A DNA stretch of 64,000 nucleotides from Heliobacterium chlorum (GTDB taxonomy: Bacteria; Bacillota; Desulfitobacteriia; Heliobacteriales; Heliobacteriaceae). A program made the translations under genes and the position numbers. A model generated the notes under the pieces. It was not told where the DNA came from, searched no databases, and saw nothing but the letters and a program-made list of their open reading frames with translations. Below, piece by piece: positions 27,020 through 35,729 of this stretch. Each line of letters begins with the position of its first letter. Positions within the stretch are counted from its first letter, which is position 1. The DNA is taken from positions 372,001 through 436,000 of the forward strand of contig NZ_JACVHF010000001.1 in NCBI RefSeq assembly GCF_014502795.1, in the 5' to 3' direction.

Positions 27020-28117
27020 TTGCGACTCAAACCAAGAGCACCTGATTTCACCATTTTCTTGGCCGTCATTCTATTGTTGACCTTTGGAATCGTCATGGTC
27101 ATGAGCGCCAGTTCGGTCAAGGCTGCCTACTATTACAATGATCCCTTCTATTTCTTTAAGCGCCAGTTCATGTGGGCCCTCGTCGGTATCGCTGTGATGA
27201 TCGCAGCCATGCGTTTTGACTACCGAAAACTGGCCCGATTCAGCAAACCTTTTCTTATGGTCAGTCTTTTCCTGCTGGTGGCCCTTTTCATTCCTGGTGT
27301 CGGTAAAAATATCATGGGTGCCACTCGTTGGCTGAATCTCGGCCCGGCATCCTTTCAACCGTCCGAATTAGTCAAGCTGGCCGGCGTGATCTACTTCGCC
27401 CACAACATATCGAAAGAGTCCCATAAGTTAGCTGACTTTAAAAAAGGCCTGCTACCCTACCTGGCCATCATGGGTGTCATCGGCTTGTTGATCTTGGCAC
27501 AGCCGGATTTGGGGACAGCCATGGCTGTCTGCGGGACCCTCTTTTTTATGCTCTATGTGGGAGGGGCAAAAAAGCAACATATTCTTGGGCTGGGCGCCCT
27601 CGGTATCGTACTGATTGCTCTGGCAGCCATCTTGGAACCGTACCGGATGCGTCGGATTACAGGTTTTATCGATCCTTGGGCCGATCCGGTCGGAACAGGC
27701 TTCCAAACGCTGCAATCCCTTTTTGCCCTTGGTTCGGGAGGACTCTTCGGCGCCGGATTAGGCCAAAGTAAACAAAAATACTTTTACCTGCCAGAGCAGC
27801 ACACGGACTTTATTTTCGCTATCCTCGGCGAAGAACTCGGCATGATCGGTGCCGTTTGTGTCATTTTGCTCTTTTTCGTCCTCGTCTGGCGCGGTATCCG
27901 AGTGTCCGTAGCGTGTCCAGACGCTTTCGGCAGCATCTTGGCTATGGGGCTGACGGTGCAGGTGGCTTTGCAGGCCATCATCAACATGGGCGTCGTCAGC
28001 GGATTACTGCCGGTTACGGGAATAACCCTTCCTTTCTTATCTTATGGTGGCTCCTCACTGGTCTTCACATTGTCAGGGATCGGGTTGCTTTTGAGCATCT
28101 CTAGGTTCAATAGATGA
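27020..28117 (+). CDS. ftsW: SEDS glycosyltransferase FtsW/SpoVE
   Basis: A ten-span peptidoglycan polymerase (365 aa) of the SEDS family, partner of the class B PBP encoded upstream. Typical pieces are GIVMVMSASS, the GATRWLNLGPASFQPSELVKL stretch (catalytic-side loop), and the C-terminal PFLSYGGSSLVFTL. It starts at TTG 27020 after GGGGGGAGGATC. Being the only SEDS gene here, it could serve both division (FtsW) and cortex synthesis (SpoVE); sequence alone does not decide. Confidence 0.94.
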   Translation: MRLKPRAPDFTIFLAVILLLTFGIVMVMSASSVKAAYYYNDPFYFFKRQFMWALVGIAVMIAAMRFDYRKLARFSKPFLMVSLFLLVALFIPGVGKNIMGATRWLNLGPASFQPSELVKLAGVIYFAHNISKESHKLADFKKGLLPYLAIMGVIGLLILAQPDLGTAMAVCGTLFFMLYVGGAKKQHILGLGALGIVLIALAAILEPYRMRRITGFIDPWADPVGTGFQTLQSLFALGSGGLFGAGLGQSKQKYFYLPEQHTDFIFAILGEELGMIGAVCVILLFFVLVWRGIRVSVACPDAFGSILAMGLTVQVALQAIINMGVVSGLLPVTGITLPFLSYGGSSLVFTLSGIGLLLSISRFNR

Positions 28118-28173
28118 GAAATAATATGATGATTACGCTAATTACAAGATAATTGCACTTGAAGGAGAATTCT

Positions 28174-28345
28174 GGGGTGTAATGACGGAGTGAGCGTTGT
28201 GGGCGAAGCGGCGGCGTGAGCGAAAATTGCGAAGCGGGTAAGTGCGCCACGGTTCACATGCAGAAAAACCCAGAGGTTTGGCGCGCCCGCGAAGCAATCG
28301 AGCGAACAGCCGCGGAGCCCTTAGCGAACGGAGTCATTACACCCC
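28174..28345. repeat. 172-nt modular palindromic element between ftsW and murG
   Basis: Perfect 13-bp ends GGGGTGTAATGAC (28174-28186) and GTCATTACACCCC (28333-28345) enclose an imperfect palindrome. Inside, GGGC/GCCC, GCGGC/GCCGC, TTGC/GCAA, GCGGG/CCCGC and GCGCCA/TGGCGC pair in order, separated by GAA/GGA and GAA/GAA symmetric loops and by two loops with GTGAGCG opposite GCGAAC. The left arm holds two copies of the same ~26-nt module. It may be a small mobile hairpin element (MITE-like) or a structured RNA. It fills most of the 302-bp gap 28118-28419, which holds no convincing gene. Confidence 0.8.
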
Positions 28346-28419
28346 GATTTACCATTGTGTATTAATCACTAAGTGGAGGCTTCTGTTCCTAAAAATGATG
28401 GCTGAAAAGGGTGGCAAGC

Positions 28420-29559
28420 ATGGGCGGTCTGATACGGAAAAAGCGCAAATTTGTACTCACCGGCGGAGGGACGGGAGGACATATTTATCCGGCTCTGGCG
28501 ATCGCCCGGGGACTGCAGGAACGATTCCCCGGTTGTTCGATTGAGTACATAGGAGGCAAACGGGGTCTTGAAAACACCATCGTTCCTCGAGAGGGATTTC
28601 CCTTAAAGACCGTTCATTGCCGTGGATTGGAGCGGGGCCTGAGCCTAAAAAACCTGGCAGCCATCGGTGACACGGGACGGGGGTTGTTGGAAGCGCTGTT
28701 TTTTTTGCGTCGCCTGAAGCCAGATGCGGTGATCGGCACCGGTGGTTTTGTCGCTTTTCCCGTCGTCATGGCTGCTACCCTGCTCGGCATCCCAACATTG
28801 ATCCATGAGCAAAACGCCTACCCTGGTGTGACCAACCGCATCTTGGCCCCCCGGGTGGGCTCTGTTATGCTCACATTTCCAGAAGCCCAAAAACGTCTCA
28901 AAGCAAATGACATCATTGTAACAGGCCTGCCTGTTCGGCCTAACATTCTTTCAGCCCGGCGGGAAGAAGGAAGGAAGTTCTTTCAAATCCCCTTAGAGGC
29001 TCAGGTGCTGCTCGTTGTTGGTGGAAGCCGCGGTGCCAAGCGGTTGAATGAAGCGATGGCCCCATTAGCTCGAAATTTAGCCGGACAAGATCGTTACCAG
29101 GTCTTGCATGTAACTGGTGAAAGCAATTATGATGAGACAAGGCGTCTCTATGAGGATGCTGGAATAGCTCTGGAGAAATGTGGCAATATTAAATTACTGC
29201 CATACTTGGACCGAATGGATTACGCCCTGGCTGCCAGCGACCTCTGTGTCGGTCGCGCCGGAGCGGCCTTTATCTCGGAAATCACCGCTAGAGGATTGGC
29301 ATCGATTTTGATCCCTTATCCCTATGCAGCGGAAAATCATCAAGAAGCGAACGCCCGCAGTCTTGAATCCATTGGGGCGACCAAGGTGATTCTGGATCGA
29401 GAAGTGACGAGCGAACAGCTTCAGGAGATGGTCTTGCACTTATTCAGCCACCGCCAGCAGTTAGAGGCGATGGCCCAAGCGGCCCGCAGTGCCGGCAGAC
29501 CGGAGGCGTTGGCCCATATCTTATCTGAAATCGAACGGGTGATGAAGTCTCGGCATTGA
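28420..29559 (+). CDS. murG: lipid II synthase, UDP-GlcNAc transferase
   Basis: GT28 glycosyltransferase (379 aa) at the inner membrane face that adds GlcNAc to lipid I to form lipid II. Motifs: GGGTGGHIYPALAIA, HEQNAYPGVTNR, VVGGSRGAKRLNEA and CVGRAGAAFISEITARG with the UDP-binding AENHQEANA. ATG 28420 is best, with AAAAGGG at 28405-28411; GTG 28411 would overlap that SD. It follows the palindromic element by 74 nt. Confidence 0.96.
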   Translation: MGGLIRKKRKFVLTGGGTGGHIYPALAIARGLQERFPGCSIEYIGGKRGLENTIVPREGFPLKTVHCRGLERGLSLKNLAAIGDTGRGLLEALFFLRRLKPDAVIGTGGFVAFPVVMAATLLGIPTLIHEQNAYPGVTNRILAPRVGSVMLTFPEAQKRLKANDIIVTGLPVRPNILSARREEGRKFFQIPLEAQVLLVVGGSRGAKRLNEAMAPLARNLAGQDRYQVLHVTGESNYDETRRLYEDAGIALEKCGNIKLLPYLDRMDYALAASDLCVGRAGAAFISEITARGLASILIPYPYAAENHQEANARSLESIGATKVILDREVTSEQLQEMVLHLFSHRQQLEAMAQAARSAGRPEALAHILSEIERVMKSRH

Positions 29560-29581
29560 TACCGGGACTTCTTATTCCCGA

Positions 29582-29642
29582 CTTGTTAAGACAAGCTCAG
29601 GAGCACGTTGGGACACTATGCATACTATGTAGCAGTCCCAAC
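29582..29642 (+). promoter_or_regulatory. hairpins in the murG-murC gap
   Basis: CTTGT-TAAG-ACAAG forms a small hairpin, and GTTGGGAC pairs with GTCCCAAC around a 19-nt loop (about 29608-29642). No T run follows, so these are not plain terminators. They could be an RNA leader or protein site for murC. Confidence 0.3.
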
Positions 29643-29704
29643 CGGGCATCGGATGCAGCAAGAGTCGAAAACAGTACTTCCCGGGAAAGGAGTTGACAGT
29701 TTCG

Positions 29705-31090
29705 GTGTTAGCGAAGGGAACATGGGTGCACTTTATCGGCATCGGCGGAACCGGAATGAGCGGTCTGGCCAAGGTGATGCTTGAGCAGGGGTATAAAGTC
29801 AGCGGATCCGATTTGGCCGATACGGCGGTTACCCGTCGGTTGACCGCTCAAGGGGCGATGGTCTACAACGGTCATCGAGAAGAGAATTTGGATCAAGGCG
29901 TTGAGGTGGTCGTCGTCTCGACGGCTGTCCGGGAGAACAACCCGGAACTATGCCTGGCCAAAAAGCGAGGATTAGTCGTCCTGCACAGGGCCGATCTGCT
30001 GGCTCAGTTGATGAATTTGAAAAAAGGCATTGCAGTCGCTGGAGCTCATGGAAAAACGACGACCAGTGCTATGATCGGTTTGATGTTGGAACAAAACGAT
30101 CTCGACCCGGCCATCCTCGTGGGCGGCGAAATCCGAGAGATCGACGGGAATGCCAAATGGGGCAAGGGAGAATACTTGGCTGCTGAAGCAGATGAGAGTG
30201 ACGGCTCCTTTTTAAAACTCTCTCCTTGGATGGCTGTGATCACCAACATTGAAGATGATCACCTGGATCATTACGAATCGATCGATGCGATCATCAAAGC
30301 CTTCTATGCTTTTACCGAGCGGGTCTCCAAAACAGGTTTCTTGGTATTATGTAACGATGATCCCCGTCTTCAAGAGATGGCCTGTGCAAAATTAGGGCCG
30401 AAGGTGGTTACCTACGGAGTAAAGCAACGGGCCGACTACCGGGCCGTAAACCTTTCTTTAACCCCGGAGGGTTCCGAAGCGGATATTTACCGGGGTGAAA
30501 CTTTGTTAGGACGTCTGCGCCTAGCCGTTCCGGGGGAACACAACATCAGTAACGCTTTAGCCGCTTTCGTGTGTGCTGACTTGATCGGCCTGCCTGTTCA
30601 GGGCACCTTAGCCGCTCTTGCCCGTTTTAGCGGTGCCGGCCGTCGGTTCCAACTGACTGGAATCGTTAACGACATTTCCATTGTCGATGACTATGCCCAC
30701 CATCCTACCGAGGTAAAGGCTACCTTAGCTGCGGCCCGGCAGAGAGAACCGAAACGATTGATTGCGATTTTTCAACCACACCGGTTTACACGTACGCGCG
30801 ATCAGTATCAAGAGTTCGGCAAATCCTTCGATGAGGCTGATTTGGTCATCATCAATGAAATCTACCCTGCCGGTGAACCAGCCATTCCCGGCGTGTCGGC
30901 GAGATTGATTGTGGACGCCTATGAAACCCACTGTGGAAAAAAAGCGATTTATTTTGCGGAAAAAGAAGCGATCATAAACTACCTTCTGGATGAAGCGAAA
31001 CCCGGCGATCTGGCGATCACCATGGGCGCTGGGAACATATGGACAGTAGGGACAGAGCTTTTATCCAGATTGAAAGAAAAACAATCCTGA
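29705..31090 (+). CDS. murC: UDP-MurNAc:L-alanine ligase
   Basis: Mur ligase (461 aa) adding the first stem residue, L-alanine. Motifs: VHFIGIGGTGMSGLA, the ATP loop VAGAHGKTTTSAM, EADESDGSFL, DDYAHHPTEV and FQPHRFTRT. The frame opens at TTG 29693, but the AAAGGAG SD (29686-29692) abuts it; GTG 29705, 12 nt after the SD, is the more workable start. The ~145-nt gap before it holds two small hairpins. Confidence 0.95.
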   Translation: MLAKGTWVHFIGIGGTGMSGLAKVMLEQGYKVSGSDLADTAVTRRLTAQGAMVYNGHREENLDQGVEVVVVSTAVRENNPELCLAKKRGLVVLHRADLLAQLMNLKKGIAVAGAHGKTTTSAMIGLMLEQNDLDPAILVGGEIREIDGNAKWGKGEYLAAEADESDGSFLKLSPWMAVITNIEDDHLDHYESIDAIIKAFYAFTERVSKTGFLVLCNDDPRLQEMACAKLGPKVVTYGVKQRADYRAVNLSLTPEGSEADIYRGETLLGRLRLAVPGEHNISNALAAFVCADLIGLPVQGTLAALARFSGAGRRFQLTGIVNDISIVDDYAHHPTEVKATLAAARQREPKRLIAIFQPHRFTRTRDQYQEFGKSFDEADLVIINEIYPAGEPAIPGVSARLIVDAYETHCGKKAIYFAEKEAIINYLLDEAKPGDLAITMGAGNIWTVGTELLSRLKEKQS

Positions 31091-31126
31091 TAGATAATTT
31101 CTCGTGAAAATGGCAGGTGGGGAACG

Positions 31127-32089
31127 ATGGGGGACATAGGGGGTTATTCCGACAGAGTCGACCGGATCACCTGCGGTTTTCGGGGAAAGTGCAAAGTCAA
31201 TGAGCCCATGTCTCTCCATACTACCTGGCGCATCGGCGGACCGGCCGATCTGTTTGCTGTACCTGCTGATGAAGATGATGCAGCTCTTTTAATCGGTAAC
31301 TGCAATCAAAACCAAGTACCCTGGACGGTCGTCGGCTTGGGGTCTAACCTGCTGATTGCCGACAAAGGCATTCGCGGTGTTGTCATTCATCTTGGGAAAG
31401 AGTTTAGCCAGCGAATACGAGAGGGGAACCAGGTCATCGTTGGGGCTGGATGCTCTTTGCCTGGTCTCGCTCGTTTTGCCGCCCGTGAAGGGTTGCAAGG
31501 TCTTGCTTTTGCAGTCGGCATCCCCGCATCGGTCGGTGGTGCCGTCATCATGAATGCAGGCGCTCACGGCGGTTCTATCAGCGATGTGCTGCGATGGATC
31601 GATATCCTGGATGCACAAGGCTGCAAGAGGCGCTTAAGCCGGGAAGAGATGAACTACAGTTACCGTCATTCTCGGTTGCAGCATGAAAAAGCCTTGGTGC
31701 TTCGCGCATGTATGGATCTCCGTCCCGGTTCGACTGAAGAAACAGAAGCATTTATGGATACGATTCTAGCCAAGCGAAAAGCGACTCAACCCCTGGAGTG
31801 GCCTAACGCTGGCAGCGTCTTTCTAAATCCGCCGGCTGATTCGGCCGGCAGACTGATTGAAAAAGCAGGCATGAAGGGCCTTGCCATCGGCGGTGCGCAA
31901 GTATCACCGAAGCATGCCAACTTCATCATCAATACCGGTGAGGCTACGGCAAAAGACGTATTGGCATTGATCGAAGCCGTTAAAGAAAAAGTGCGGGTCA
32001 CCTGCGGAATTGAACTGAACTCAGAAGTACGTGTCATCGGTGAATCAGGGGGGCAGGTTGATGATAGGGGAACCAAGGATTCGCATTAA
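31127..32089 (+). CDS. murB: UDP-N-acetylenolpyruvoylglucosamine reductase
   Basis: FAD enzyme (320 aa) that reduces UDP-GlcNAc-enolpyruvate to UDP-MurNAc. Motifs: HTTWRIGGPADLF, GLGSNLLIADKGIRG, GIPASVGGAVIMNAGAHGG, NYSYRHSRLQ and PNAGSVFLNP with the catalytic Ser, then EVRVIGE near the end. This is the type IIb form. AGGTGGGG precedes ATG 31127. Its 3' end overlaps murA by 29 nt. Confidence 0.96.
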   Translation: MGDIGGYSDRVDRITCGFRGKCKVNEPMSLHTTWRIGGPADLFAVPADEDDAALLIGNCNQNQVPWTVVGLGSNLLIADKGIRGVVIHLGKEFSQRIREGNQVIVGAGCSLPGLARFAAREGLQGLAFAVGIPASVGGAVIMNAGAHGGSISDVLRWIDILDAQGCKRRLSREEMNYSYRHSRLQHEKALVLRACMDLRPGSTEETEAFMDTILAKRKATQPLEWPNAGSVFLNPPADSAGRLIEKAGMKGLAIGGAQVSPKHANFIINTGEATAKDVLALIEAVKEKVRVTCGIELNSEVRVIGESGGQVDDRGTKDSH

Positions 32090-33323
32090 GGGGGGAATCC
32101 CTCTCACCGGAACAGTACGGATTAGCGGTGCAAAAAATGCCGTACTGCCCATTTTGGCAGCTTCTTTAATGTCTTCAGGCTGCTGTCGGATCAAAGATGT
32201 ACCGCAATTGACCGACGTCGATGTGATGTTGGAACTGTTGTCAGTTCTCGGAGCGAAAGTCCAGTGGGAAGGGGAGCGCTTAAGCATCGACGCGTCAAAA
32301 GCGGATACGGTGGAAATATCGGCCGATTTGATGCGTCGCATGCGCGCTTCCAATCTTGTATTGGGACCACTGCTTACCCGTTTTCGCAAGGTTCGTCTCT
32401 TCCACCCCGGAGGCTGTTCGATTGGCAGCCGGCCCATGGAATTGCATCTGCGGGGACTGCAGAAGATGGGTGCTCGCTACGCAGAAAAGCACGGTTACTT
32501 CGAGGTAGAGACCGATCACTTGGAAGGTACTGAAATCCATCTTGATTTTCCCAGTGTTGGAGCGACGGAAAACTTGATGATGGCTGCTTGCTTGGCTAAG
32601 GGAACCACGGTGATCCGAAATGCGGCCAAAGAGCCGGAAATTGTGGACCTACAAAACTTCCTCAACTCCATGGGCGCCAGAGTGCGCGGTGCCGGTTTGG
32701 ATATAGTTCGCATCGACGGTGTTGAAAAATTAGGTGGCTGTTCCCATCAAGTGATTCCGGACCGCATCGAGGCGGGCACTTTCATGGTGGCCGCCGCCAT
32801 CACTGACGGCGATATCACTTTGACGAACGTCATTCCCGAACACCTGGAGCCGATCACGGCGAAGCTGCGGGAGACTGGTGCAACCGTAAAGGAAGAGGGA
32901 GACACGATCCGAGTGGTAGCAGCAAAAACCAGCCAATCGGTAGACATCAAAACGATGCCTTACCCCGGCTTCCCGACGGATATGCAGCCGCAAATGATGG
33001 CGCTCATGGCTGTTAGTGAGGGAACGAGCGTCATCTCTGAATCCATCTTTGAGAATCGATTTAAGCATGTTGACGAATTGCGGCGCATGGGTGCCAATAT
33101 TCGTCAAGAAGGACGGCTCAGCATCGTCAAAGGGGTTCATCGTTTGAGCGGTGCTGTCGTGGAATGTACCGATCTGCGAGCAGGAGCCGCCTTAATTCTG
33201 GCAGGGCTCTCCGCTGAAAACGGTACAACCGTCGAAAAAATCTATCACATTGACCGAGGCTATGAGAATTTGGTGCAGAAGATGGCTTTCCTAGGGGCCA
33301 ACATTATCCGAGAAGAACCATAA
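32061..33323 (+). CDS. murA: UDP-GlcNAc 1-carboxyvinyltransferase
   Basis: EPSP-synthase-fold enzyme (420 aa) that moves enolpyruvate from PEP to UDP-GlcNAc, the committed step of peptidoglycan synthesis and the fosfomycin target. The start region has RISGAKNAVLPILAASL; the catalytic Cys is in PGGCSIGSRP; the C-terminus has YENLVQKMAFLGANI. ATG 32061 lies inside murB, with AGGGGGGCAGG as SD, so the two are coupled. Confidence 0.96.
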   Translation: MIGEPRIRIKGGIPLTGTVRISGAKNAVLPILAASLMSSGCCRIKDVPQLTDVDVMLELLSVLGAKVQWEGERLSIDASKADTVEISADLMRRMRASNLVLGPLLTRFRKVRLFHPGGCSIGSRPMELHLRGLQKMGARYAEKHGYFEVETDHLEGTEIHLDFPSVGATENLMMAACLAKGTTVIRNAAKEPEIVDLQNFLNSMGARVRGAGLDIVRIDGVEKLGGCSHQVIPDRIEAGTFMVAAAITDGDITLTNVIPEHLEPITAKLRETGATVKEEGDTIRVVAAKTSQSVDIKTMPYPGFPTDMQPQMMALMAVSEGTSVISESIFENRFKHVDELRRMGANIRQEGRLSIVKGVHRLSGAVVECTDLRAGAALILAGLSAENGTTVEKIYHIDRGYENLVQKMAFLGANIIREEP

Positions 33324-33330
33324 GGGGATT

Positions 33331-33360
33331 GAGCCCTGTGTGAAAACTCGGGGCTTTTTT
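33331..33360 (+). terminator. terminator after murA
   Basis: AGCCC (33332-33336) and GGGCT (33351-33355) with an A-rich loop and six T. The stem is short, so partial read-through into divIB is likely. Confidence 0.65.
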
Positions 33361-33381
33361 ACATTTTAGGCCTATAGACCT

Positions 33382-33410
33382 TTTACAGTTGAATAAATAG
33401 CTGCTATAAT
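33382..33410 (+). promoter_or_regulatory. sigma-A promoter of divIB
   Basis: TTTACA (33382-33387), exact 17-bp spacer, TATAAT (33405-33410), 39 bp before the divIB start and after the murA terminator. A strong promoter match. Confidence 0.75.
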
Positions 33411-33448
33411 AAATATATGGCAGTTTTTCCCACGAAGGGGGCTGAATA

Positions 33449-34237
33449 ATGCGCCGGGGACGCGCCAGCGTGCTCCTTTTCTTTTTTGGTTCACTGTTGT
33501 TGCTGGCCGCTTATTATTTTTTACATTCTCCATACTTTGGCGTCTCCCAGGTTAATGTGCAGGGTATCAGCCTCATCAATCAAGAGGAAATCGTCAAGCT
33601 CTCCGGGATTCATTCGGGAGAGAACATTTGGCGCCTTGATACCCAACGTATCAAGCAACAGCTCTTGTTTCATCCGCAAGTGGAGACCGTAGAAATTGAT
33701 CGGCAGTGGCCTTCGACTGTTCTCATCGAGATCAAAGAGCGAAAACCGATCGCTGTGGTCGGACAAGCTGGATCTTTTATACTCATCGATCAGCAGGGAA
33801 TATTTTTACGCAAGGTGGAAAGCCTTTACGGTATACCTTTGCCGATCATTACGGGCGTCCAGGTGCCACTAAACGCTGGTCCCGGTCAACCGATTGATGC
33901 CGAAGGTTTACCAGTGGCTTTGAAAGTGTGTACAGAGCTGACTTCGTCGGTTTTGGCCCGCGTTGGAGAGATTCATGTATCAGCCGGTCATCGCTTGGTC
34001 CTCTACACAGAGGAAGGTCTGGAGGTTCGTTTTGGGACTGCCGAGGACATTTCCGCCAAGGGGGATATGCTCACGGAAATGTTGAAGCAGTTAACGAACA
34101 ACGGCGGTTCGGAAAAGATACAGTATATCGATATTTCTTCTCCTAAAGCACCTGTAGTAAAACCGCGAGAGACCAACGAAACGAAAAAAGAACCTTTGCG
34201 GAATCCTTACCAACCTCGTTCGAATAAACGTCAGTAG
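33449..34237 (+). CDS. divIB: cell division protein DivIB/FtsQ
   Basis: A 262-aa bitopic divisome protein. A short basic N-terminus and one transmembrane helix (residues ~8-26) lead a POTRA domain (SQVNVQGISLINQEEIVKLSG) and the beta domain with WPSTVLIEIKERKPIAVV. The extended polar tail after residue ~235 is rich in Lys, Pro and Asn. It scaffolds FtsL and DivIC at the septum. GAAGGGGG precedes ATG 33449. It has its own promoter. Confidence 0.92.
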   Translation: MRRGRASVLLFFFGSLLLLAAYYFLHSPYFGVSQVNVQGISLINQEEIVKLSGIHSGENIWRLDTQRIKQQLLFHPQVETVEIDRQWPSTVLIEIKERKPIAVVGQAGSFILIDQQGIFLRKVESLYGIPLPIITGVQVPLNAGPGQPIDAEGLPVALKVCTELTSSVLARVGEIHVSAGHRLVLYTEEGLEVRFGTAEDISAKGDMLTEMLKQLTNNGGSEKIQYIDISSPKAPVVKPRETNETKKEPLRNPYQPRSNKRQ

Positions 34238-34415
34238 TGCAAAAACAAGTACATAATAAATATAAAAAAGTAGTCGACAGAGAGAGGAAAATTAAGGTTT
34301 TTCGCGAAGATATAGCGACAACAACGTAAAAAGCATATAAAATAATGCCATAACGTACATAAGATTATCTTTTTCGTATCAGATATCAAGCCAGCTTATA
34401 AAGGAGGTTCTCCGT
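34238..34415 (+). promoter_or_regulatory. AT-rich ftsZ leader
   Basis: A 178-bp AT-rich gap with TATAAAAT-like runs near 34334-34344 that could be a -10 box, and a palindromic TTCGCGAA at about 34300-34307. There is no room for ftsA. The ftsZ SD AAGGAGG lies at 34401-34407. Confidence 0.35.
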
Positions 34416-35570
34416 GTGTTCGAGCTAGACGTAGATCTGAATCCGCTGGCAGTGATTCGGGTCGTTGGTGTAGGCGGAGGCGGCAATAATGCAGTGAATC
34501 GCATGATCTCCCACGGGGTACGTGGTGTACAGTTTATATCTGTCAACACGGATGCCCAAGCGTTGCATCTTTCCAGAGCGGAGACAAAGATGCAGGTCGG
34601 TACGAAACTGACTAAAGGGCTTGGCGCCGGAGCCAATCCAGACATCGGCAAGAAGGCAGCGGAAGAAAGCCGGGAAGATCTGCTGAACGCCTTAAAAGGA
34701 GCCGACATGGTTTTCGTGACGGCTGGCATGGGGGGCGGCACAGGAACTGGAGCTGCACCGGTCGTCGCTGAGGTGGCCAAAGAACTGGGTGCCCTTACGG
34801 TTGGTGTTGTAACCCGGCCCTTCACCTTTGAGGGACGCAAACGGGCGATGCAGGCGGAGAGAGGAATTCAGGAACTCAGAGCAGCTGTCGATACGTTGAT
34901 CGTCATCCCGAACGACCGGCTCCTGCAGGTTGTGGACAAACATACTCCCATGAATGAAGCCTTCCGGCTGGCTGACGACATCTTGCGTCAAGGTGTACAG
35001 GGCATATCAGACCTCATTGCTGTTCCCGGTTTGATCAACCTGGACTTTGCTGATGTAAAGACGATCATGACCGATACGGGATCGGCTCTGATGGGTGTCG
35101 GTGTCGCTTCCGGTGAACATCGTGCTGTTGATGCAGTGAAGAAGGCCATCTCCAGCCCCTTGTTGGAGACGTCTATTGAGGGTGCCAAAGGTGTTCTGAT
35201 GAACATCACCGGCGGTGTCAATTTAGGCATGCTGGAAGTCAACGAAGCTGCCGAGATTGTCACCGAAGTGGCCGACCCAGAAGCCAACATCATCTTTGGC
35301 GCTGTCATTGACGAATCGATGGAAGACGAAGTACGGGTCACCGTGATTGCTACAGGATTCGATCAACGACATGCCCAACCGGTTCCACAACCGGTGACGA
35401 GAGTGGTATCTCCTGGAATACCGTCGGGTTTTGCTCCTTCGGCTGGAACAAAGGAAAAATTTGTTCAACCTCAACCGGTGGTAACTCCCCAACCGACCAT
35501 GGAAGTCAAGCCGGTTCCCCTTGTGGACGACATAGATATTCCCGTCTTTTTGCGGAAATACAAAGGATAA
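34416..35570 (+). CDS. ftsZ: cell division GTPase FtsZ
   Basis: Tubulin-like GTPase (384 aa) that forms the Z ring. The N-terminus has [14 protein letters not shown], the tubulin signature [12 protein letters not shown] lies near residue 105, and the T7 loop [11 protein letters not shown] near residue 208. A Gln/Pro-rich linker leads to the conserved C-terminal peptide [13 protein letters not shown] that binds membrane anchors such as FtsA and SepF. GTG 34416 behind AAGGAGG. It is the last gene of the cluster and has its own terminator. Confidence 0.97.
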   Translation: MFELDVDLNPLAVIRVVGVGGGGNNAVNRMISHGVRGVQFISVNTDAQALHLSRAETKMQVGTKLTKGLGAGANPDIGKKAAEESREDLLNALKGADMVFVTAGMGGGTGTGAAPVVAEVAKELGALTVGVVTRPFTFEGRKRAMQAERGIQELRAAVDTLIVIPNDRLLQVVDKHTPMNEAFRLADDILRQGVQGISDLIAVPGLINLDFADVKTIMTDTGSALMGVGVASGEHRAVDAVKKAISSPLLETSIEGAKGVLMNITGGVNLGMLEVNEAAEIVTEVADPEANIIFGAVIDESMEDEVRVTVIATGFDQRHAQPVPQPVTRVVSPGIPSGFAPSAGTKEKFVQPQPVVTPQPTMEVKPVPLVDDIDIPVFLRKYKG

Positions 35571-35592
35571 CTGAAAAAATCGAGAAATTATG

Positions 35593-35632
35593 AAACCCTA
35601 CAGCCCCAGGCTGCAGGGTTTTATTTTTTTTA
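35593..35632 (+). terminator. terminator after ftsZ
   Basis: AAACCCTACAGCC pairs with GGCTGCAGGGTTT around a CCA loop, followed by a long T run. Strong. Confidence 0.9.
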
Positions 35633-35656
35633 CATTTCCTTCATTTAGCGCAGGAA

Positions 35657-35689
35657 CTGACAAATTTTGTAAATTAAATTCGGTATAAT
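35657..35689 (+). promoter_or_regulatory. spoIIG-type promoter with Spo0A-like sites
   Basis: TATAAT (35684-35689) lies 21 bp after CTGACA (35657-35662), a longer spacing than normal. B. subtilis spoIIG also has an over-long spacer and is read by sigma-A only with Spo0A bound. ACAAA-T-TTTGT between the boxes resembles two facing Spo0A half-sites (TTTGTC). Confidence 0.55.
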
Positions 35690-35729
35690 TATTCCTGTAA
35701 ACGGAATGGCACATCGGTGGTGAACCAGT

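Noticed and set aside
28242..28544. 100-codon frame over the palindromic element
   Set aside because: It is created by the palindrome and the start of murG and has no SD.
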